Made by a program: the position numbers and the translations under genes
Shown here: positions 32,023 through 34,550 of the stretch, one piece after another
How positions within the stretch are numbered: the stretch's first letter is position 1
How the letters are laid out: every line of letters starts with the position of its first letter
Assembly: GCF_037577855.1 (NCBI RefSeq)
Contig: NZ_JBAKFX010000043.1
Location: 1 to 34,550, forward strand
From: Dethiothermospora halolimnae
GTDB taxonomy: Bacteria; Bacillota; Clostridia; Tissierellales; VENL01
Direction of reading: 5' to 3'
DNA length: 34,550 nt
The notes under the pieces: generated by a model
The model's database searches: none
What the model saw: only the letters and a program-made list of their open reading frames with translations
Told to the model about the DNA's origin: nothing

Positions 32023-32382
32023 TTAAACTAAAACTCTATATTGTCTAAATAATTTTTTTATGTCTTCTTTATCGTATGAGCTTTTTTCACCATAATTCAT
32101 CATAGATGTTAGAATTTCATGTAGTTTTTTTTCAAAATCATTATATTCTTCGTCATTACAAAAGAATGGTTTCTCAACAATGTCTAATTCCATACATATT
32201 TCCCAAAAGGTTCTGTGGTTCACTACATCAAGAGCCGATAGTGGATAATCCTTTATAAACTTTTCCCGACCTATTCTCTGAATTCTGTTTCCTAAGTTTT
32301 TATTAATCTCATTATTGGATTTTCCTAAGCCTATTAATCCTTCATAATATTCTATGGCTATGGATTTCATATTCAACCTCAT
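32023..32382 (-). CDS. Small protein of unknown function
   Basis: A 119-residue, mostly helical, charged protein (SIAIEYYEGLIGLGKSNNE, NHRTFWEICMELDIVEKPFF, KKLFRQYRVLV). I do not recognise a family. No signal peptide, membrane segment or metal motif is visible. It has a good ribosome site (TTGGAGG 7 nt before the ATG), so it is probably real. Its stop lies 2 bp from the inverted-repeat element, which supplies a terminator. It sits between the regulator gene and the divergent purine operon but need not belong to either. Confidence 0.6.
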   Translation of the reverse strand: MRLNMKSIAIEYYEGLIGLGKSNNEINKNLGNRIQRIGREKFIKDYPLSALDVVNHRTFWEICMELDIVEKPFFCNDEEYNDFEKKLHEILTSMMNYGEKSSYDKEDIKKLFRQYRVLV

Positions 32383-32563
32383 ATATCCACCTCCAAGTAC
32401 AATTTCTAAGGTTTTTTAATTATAACATGTTTCTAAGTCACATTGTGTAGTATTTACACTTTTTTACAAAGAGTTAATTTTTATTTTAACAAAACTACAT
32501 AATATTAATTTTTCTTAACCCTAGTCTGTACTATTATAGCCAATATAAAACTTTTTACACAAA

Positions 32564-32591
32564 ATAACCATACTATATATAGTATGGTTAT
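32564..32591 (-). terminator. Terminator of the pucR-like gene
   Basis: A perfect 28-bp palindrome (arm ATAACCATACTATA) begins at the last base of the stop codon and is followed on the minus strand by TTTTGTG. Confidence 0.75.
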
Positions 32592-34261
32592 CAGTCTAAT
32601 AATTTCTTTATTTTTAATGCTATTTCTAAATTTAACCTATTGTCAGAATTTTCAAGGGACATTCCAGTTATTTCATTTATCCTCTGAACCCTATACAACA
32701 CAGTATTATAATGGGTATATAATTCTTCTGACATCTTTTTTAAATTTCCATTATTAAAGAAGTAAGATTCTAAAGTTTTAACAAGTTCTGTAGACTTTTT
32801 GTTATCATAATCTACTAAAGATTTAAGGGTTCCATTATAGAATCTAATTAGTTCTTCCTTTAAATGATCTTGACATAGTATCTTATAAATGCCTAATTTT
32901 TCAAAGTCTATTACTTCTCCTTCACTTATAATTTTTCCAGCCTTTATTGCCCTATTGGCATCCATAAAACTATTATATACATTTTCAAGACCGTCGTAGG
33001 GCCTACCTATACCTATCCTAAAATCTATATCCTTAAATTTATCATCTAAAGAACTTTTTATTTTATTATTTAATTTATCTAATATATCACTATGTTCTTG
33101 TCCTTTTCTTAGTGCCAATAAAATATGAATACTATCGGTCCTACTTGCAACTATATTTTTTATACCTATACCGTCTAGTATAGTTTCAGTGGTATAAATA
33201 ACCTTTTGAAGATTTTCCTGTATATAATCAACTGGCATTTCATCTTTTTTAGAATTATATTTTTTATATTTCAATTCAAATACCACTACCATATATTTAT
33301 CATTATTACTTAAGTTAAACAAGTGTGCCCGTCTTATGGCCTTTTGTTTCTTACTATCATCATAGGATAATAAATCCTCTAAAAATTCCGTTCTATATCT
33401 ATTTTCAACTTCCTTAATAGATAACTTTTTTAATATTTCAAGGGCCATGGTTGTTGATGCCCTCTCAATAACAGATAAATCAAACCCACCTAAAGGTGTA
33501 TTAACAGCCCAAGCAAATATATGACCATAAACATTATTTCTGACCACTATAGGCATAACCATTCTAGTTATATATTTGCCATTTATTAAGAATTTATCCT
33601 CACTAAATTTTCTCTCAAGTTGCCTTTTAAACTTAGGATCTGCAAACTTTTTGGAATCATTTAACAGTATATCCTTTGTATCTTCATCTATTTCGCCAAA
33701 TTGAGGTATTGTTTTATTAGGCCACTGTAATTCAATTAATATTGGATTTTTTATATTTTCATATATTATTTGTCCAATCTTACTTACACTTGAGCCTAAA
33801 AGCATTGCATTCATAAACTCTTCATGTACCCTTTCAACCTTCTTTAAAAGCTTAGCCTGCTTATTAAATATTTCTTGAAATATAGGGGTCATAATATCGG
33901 AAAAGGGTATGTCATAGTAAATATCTATTATGGGAAAGTTCAAACCATCGGCTAAGTCTAGTATTTCCTTCGGTATGGTTTCTAAATGAGGAGATATTTT
34001 TATTCCTATACCGGCTAAATTTTTACTGGCACATTCTTTAATCAGCTTTTTTTGTTCAGATATATCTGCTTTTTTAAATGCATATCCGGTGGTTAATAAA
34101 AGTTCTCCTTCATCAACCCAGTCCAATATATCTGGATCCGCCATTATATTTACCTTTGATATTGTGTTTCTAATCCCTTTATACCCTGCAATTATTTTAC
34201 AATTTTCCATAACTTCCATGTTCATGATATCTTCAATAGTTATACCATTTTGTCTAACCAT
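32591..34261 (-). CDS. PucR-family transcriptional regulator
   Basis: A 556-residue regulator. The N-terminal PucR domain (about 1-125) starts ITIEDIMNMEVMENCKIIAG and contains EGELLLTTGYAFK. A middle GGDEF-like/CdaR-type region follows (about 290-430). The C-terminus is a helix-turn-helix of the PucR/CdaR type (FFNNGNLKKMSEELYTHYNT, VLYRVQRINEITG). Bacillus PucR is the regulator of purine catabolism genes, and homologues often sit beside purine or ureide pathways, so this protein likely senses a purine intermediate and controls the adjacent operon (inference). The ATG has GAAGGAG about 9 nt upstream and a symmetrical TCGTT-ATA-AACGA site at 34300-34312, possibly for autoregulation. Confidence 0.9.
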   Translation of the reverse strand: MVRQNGITIEDIMNMEVMENCKIIAGYKGIRNTISKVNIMADPDILDWVDEGELLLTTGYAFKKADISEQKKLIKECASKNLAGIGIKISPHLETIPKEILDLADGLNFPIIDIYYDIPFSDIMTPIFQEIFNKQAKLLKKVERVHEEFMNAMLLGSSVSKIGQIIYENIKNPILIELQWPNKTIPQFGEIDEDTKDILLNDSKKFADPKFKRQLERKFSEDKFLINGKYITRMVMPIVVRNNVYGHIFAWAVNTPLGGFDLSVIERASTTMALEILKKLSIKEVENRYRTEFLEDLLSYDDSKKQKAIRRAHLFNLSNNDKYMVVVFELKYKKYNSKKDEMPVDYIQENLQKVIYTTETILDGIGIKNIVASRTDSIHILLALRKGQEHSDILDKLNNKIKSSLDDKFKDIDFRIGIGRPYDGLENVYNSFMDANRAIKAGKIISEGEVIDFEKLGIYKILCQDHLKEELIRFYNGTLKSLVDYDNKKSTELVKTLESYFFNNGNLKKMSEELYTHYNTVLYRVQRINEITGMSLENSDNRLNLEIALKIKKLLD

Positions 34262-34299
34262 ATAAACCTACTCCTTCTTAAGGACATAATATATATCTA

Positions 34300-34312
34300 T
34301 CGTTATAAACGA
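34300..34312. promoter_or_regulatory. Inverted repeat upstream of the pucR-like gene
   Basis: TCGTT-ATA-AACGA lies 39 bp upstream of the start codon. It is short, so it is only a candidate operator, perhaps for autoregulation. Confidence 0.3.
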
Positions 34313-34426
34313 CATTTTTTGATAATTTTATTTATTTTTTTACACTACTATTGTATCAAAAGTTACAAAACTATCAAAGGAAAATATAAATTTTCTTTTT
34401 AAAGTTATAAATAGTAAGATATGTAT

Positions 34427-34550
34427 ATAGAGTAGGAGGTAGATAATTAATTTATCTACCGGCCTCTCACACCACCGTACGTACCGTTCGGTATACGGCG
34501 GTTCACTAAGACAATCTGAATTTTTCATACTGTGAAGATAAACTTGTAAA
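34427..34550 (-). mobile_element. Group II intron, 3' end only (domains V and VI)
   Basis: On the minus strand positions 34502-34471 fold like intron domain V: a 9-bp lower stem (ACCGCCGTA/TACGGTGGT), a 2-nt CG bulge, a 4-bp upper stem (TACC/GGTA) and a GAAC loop. The catalytic triad reads CGC, as in bacterial class C introns (most others have AGC). Then follow GTGAGAGG, a domain VI hairpin (34438-34460, arms GGTAGATAA/TTATCTACC) and the 3' end TCCTACTCTAT near 34427. The rest of the intron, including any reverse transcriptase gene, lies beyond the right edge. The small open frame in this stretch is not a real gene. Confidence 0.75.

Noticed and set aside
34340..34528. Small minus-strand open frame at the right edge
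   Set aside because: It runs through the domain V and VI structure of a group II intron, so the coding appearance is incidental.

Overview
The window is AT-rich DNA of an anaerobic, spore-forming Firmicute. The evidence is a yyaC-type sporulation gene, AGGAGG ribosome sites, several TTG/GTG starts and clostridial-type enzymes. It looks like a purine-fermenting member of the Clostridia/Tissierellia, but the species cannot be fixed from this sequence. Almost every gene is on the minus strand, so genes are best read from high to low coordinates.

Left edge (1-2040): the first bases are the 5' end of a minus-strand 16S rRNA gene with its leader and two tandem strong rrn promoters. Then come yyaC (plus strand), a YkuS-like gene and a DUF4446 gene. 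This combination is often found near the replication origin in Firmicutes.

2194-8259: a block for maturing selenium-dependent molybdenum hydroxylases (EF2568-type aminotransferase, YqeB, MocA, YqeC and a MoeA-like protein with a Cys-rich tail), followed by a chemoreceptor-like protein. 8405-17061: purine entry genes. These are a canonical adenine deaminase, a four-gene purine/xanthine hydroxylase whose Mo subunit is split in two (order FAD, FeS, Mo-large, Mo-medium), and two AzgA-like purine permeases.

17178-31607: the centre of interest. Read in transcription order, it encodes a formiminotransferase, formate-THF ligase, two hydantoinase-like cyclic amidohydrolases, an isochorismatase-fold amidase, UbiX, UbiD, a BMC-H shell protein, a disordered basic protein with repeated short motifs, two more BMC-H proteins, a flavoprotein with a BMC-type tail, a BMC-P pentamer and a divergent adenine deaminase-like enzyme. 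A cyclase-family hydrolase is transcribed divergently. Together these match, step for step, the biochemically known clostridial xanthine fermentation: xanthine, 4-ureido-5-imidazolecarboxylate, 4-amino-5-imidazolecarboxylate, 4-aminoimidazole, 4-imidazolone, formiminoglycine, formimino-THF, and finally formate with ATP. Here the pathway is packed with a bacterial microcompartment. There is no aldehyde dehydrogenase, alcohol dehydrogenase, PduL or BMC-T gene in the window, so this is not a standard aldehyde-type metabolosome. To my recollection, surveys of BMC loci have proposed a xanthine-utilisation class; the assignment of individual enzymes here is my inference.

Right edge (31608-34550): terminators, a 242-bp nested inverted-repeat element, a small gene of unknown function, a PucR-family regulator likely to control the purine genes, and the 3' end (domains V and VI) of a group II intron that runs out of the window. 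No tRNA, CRISPR array or recognisable purine riboswitch was seen.
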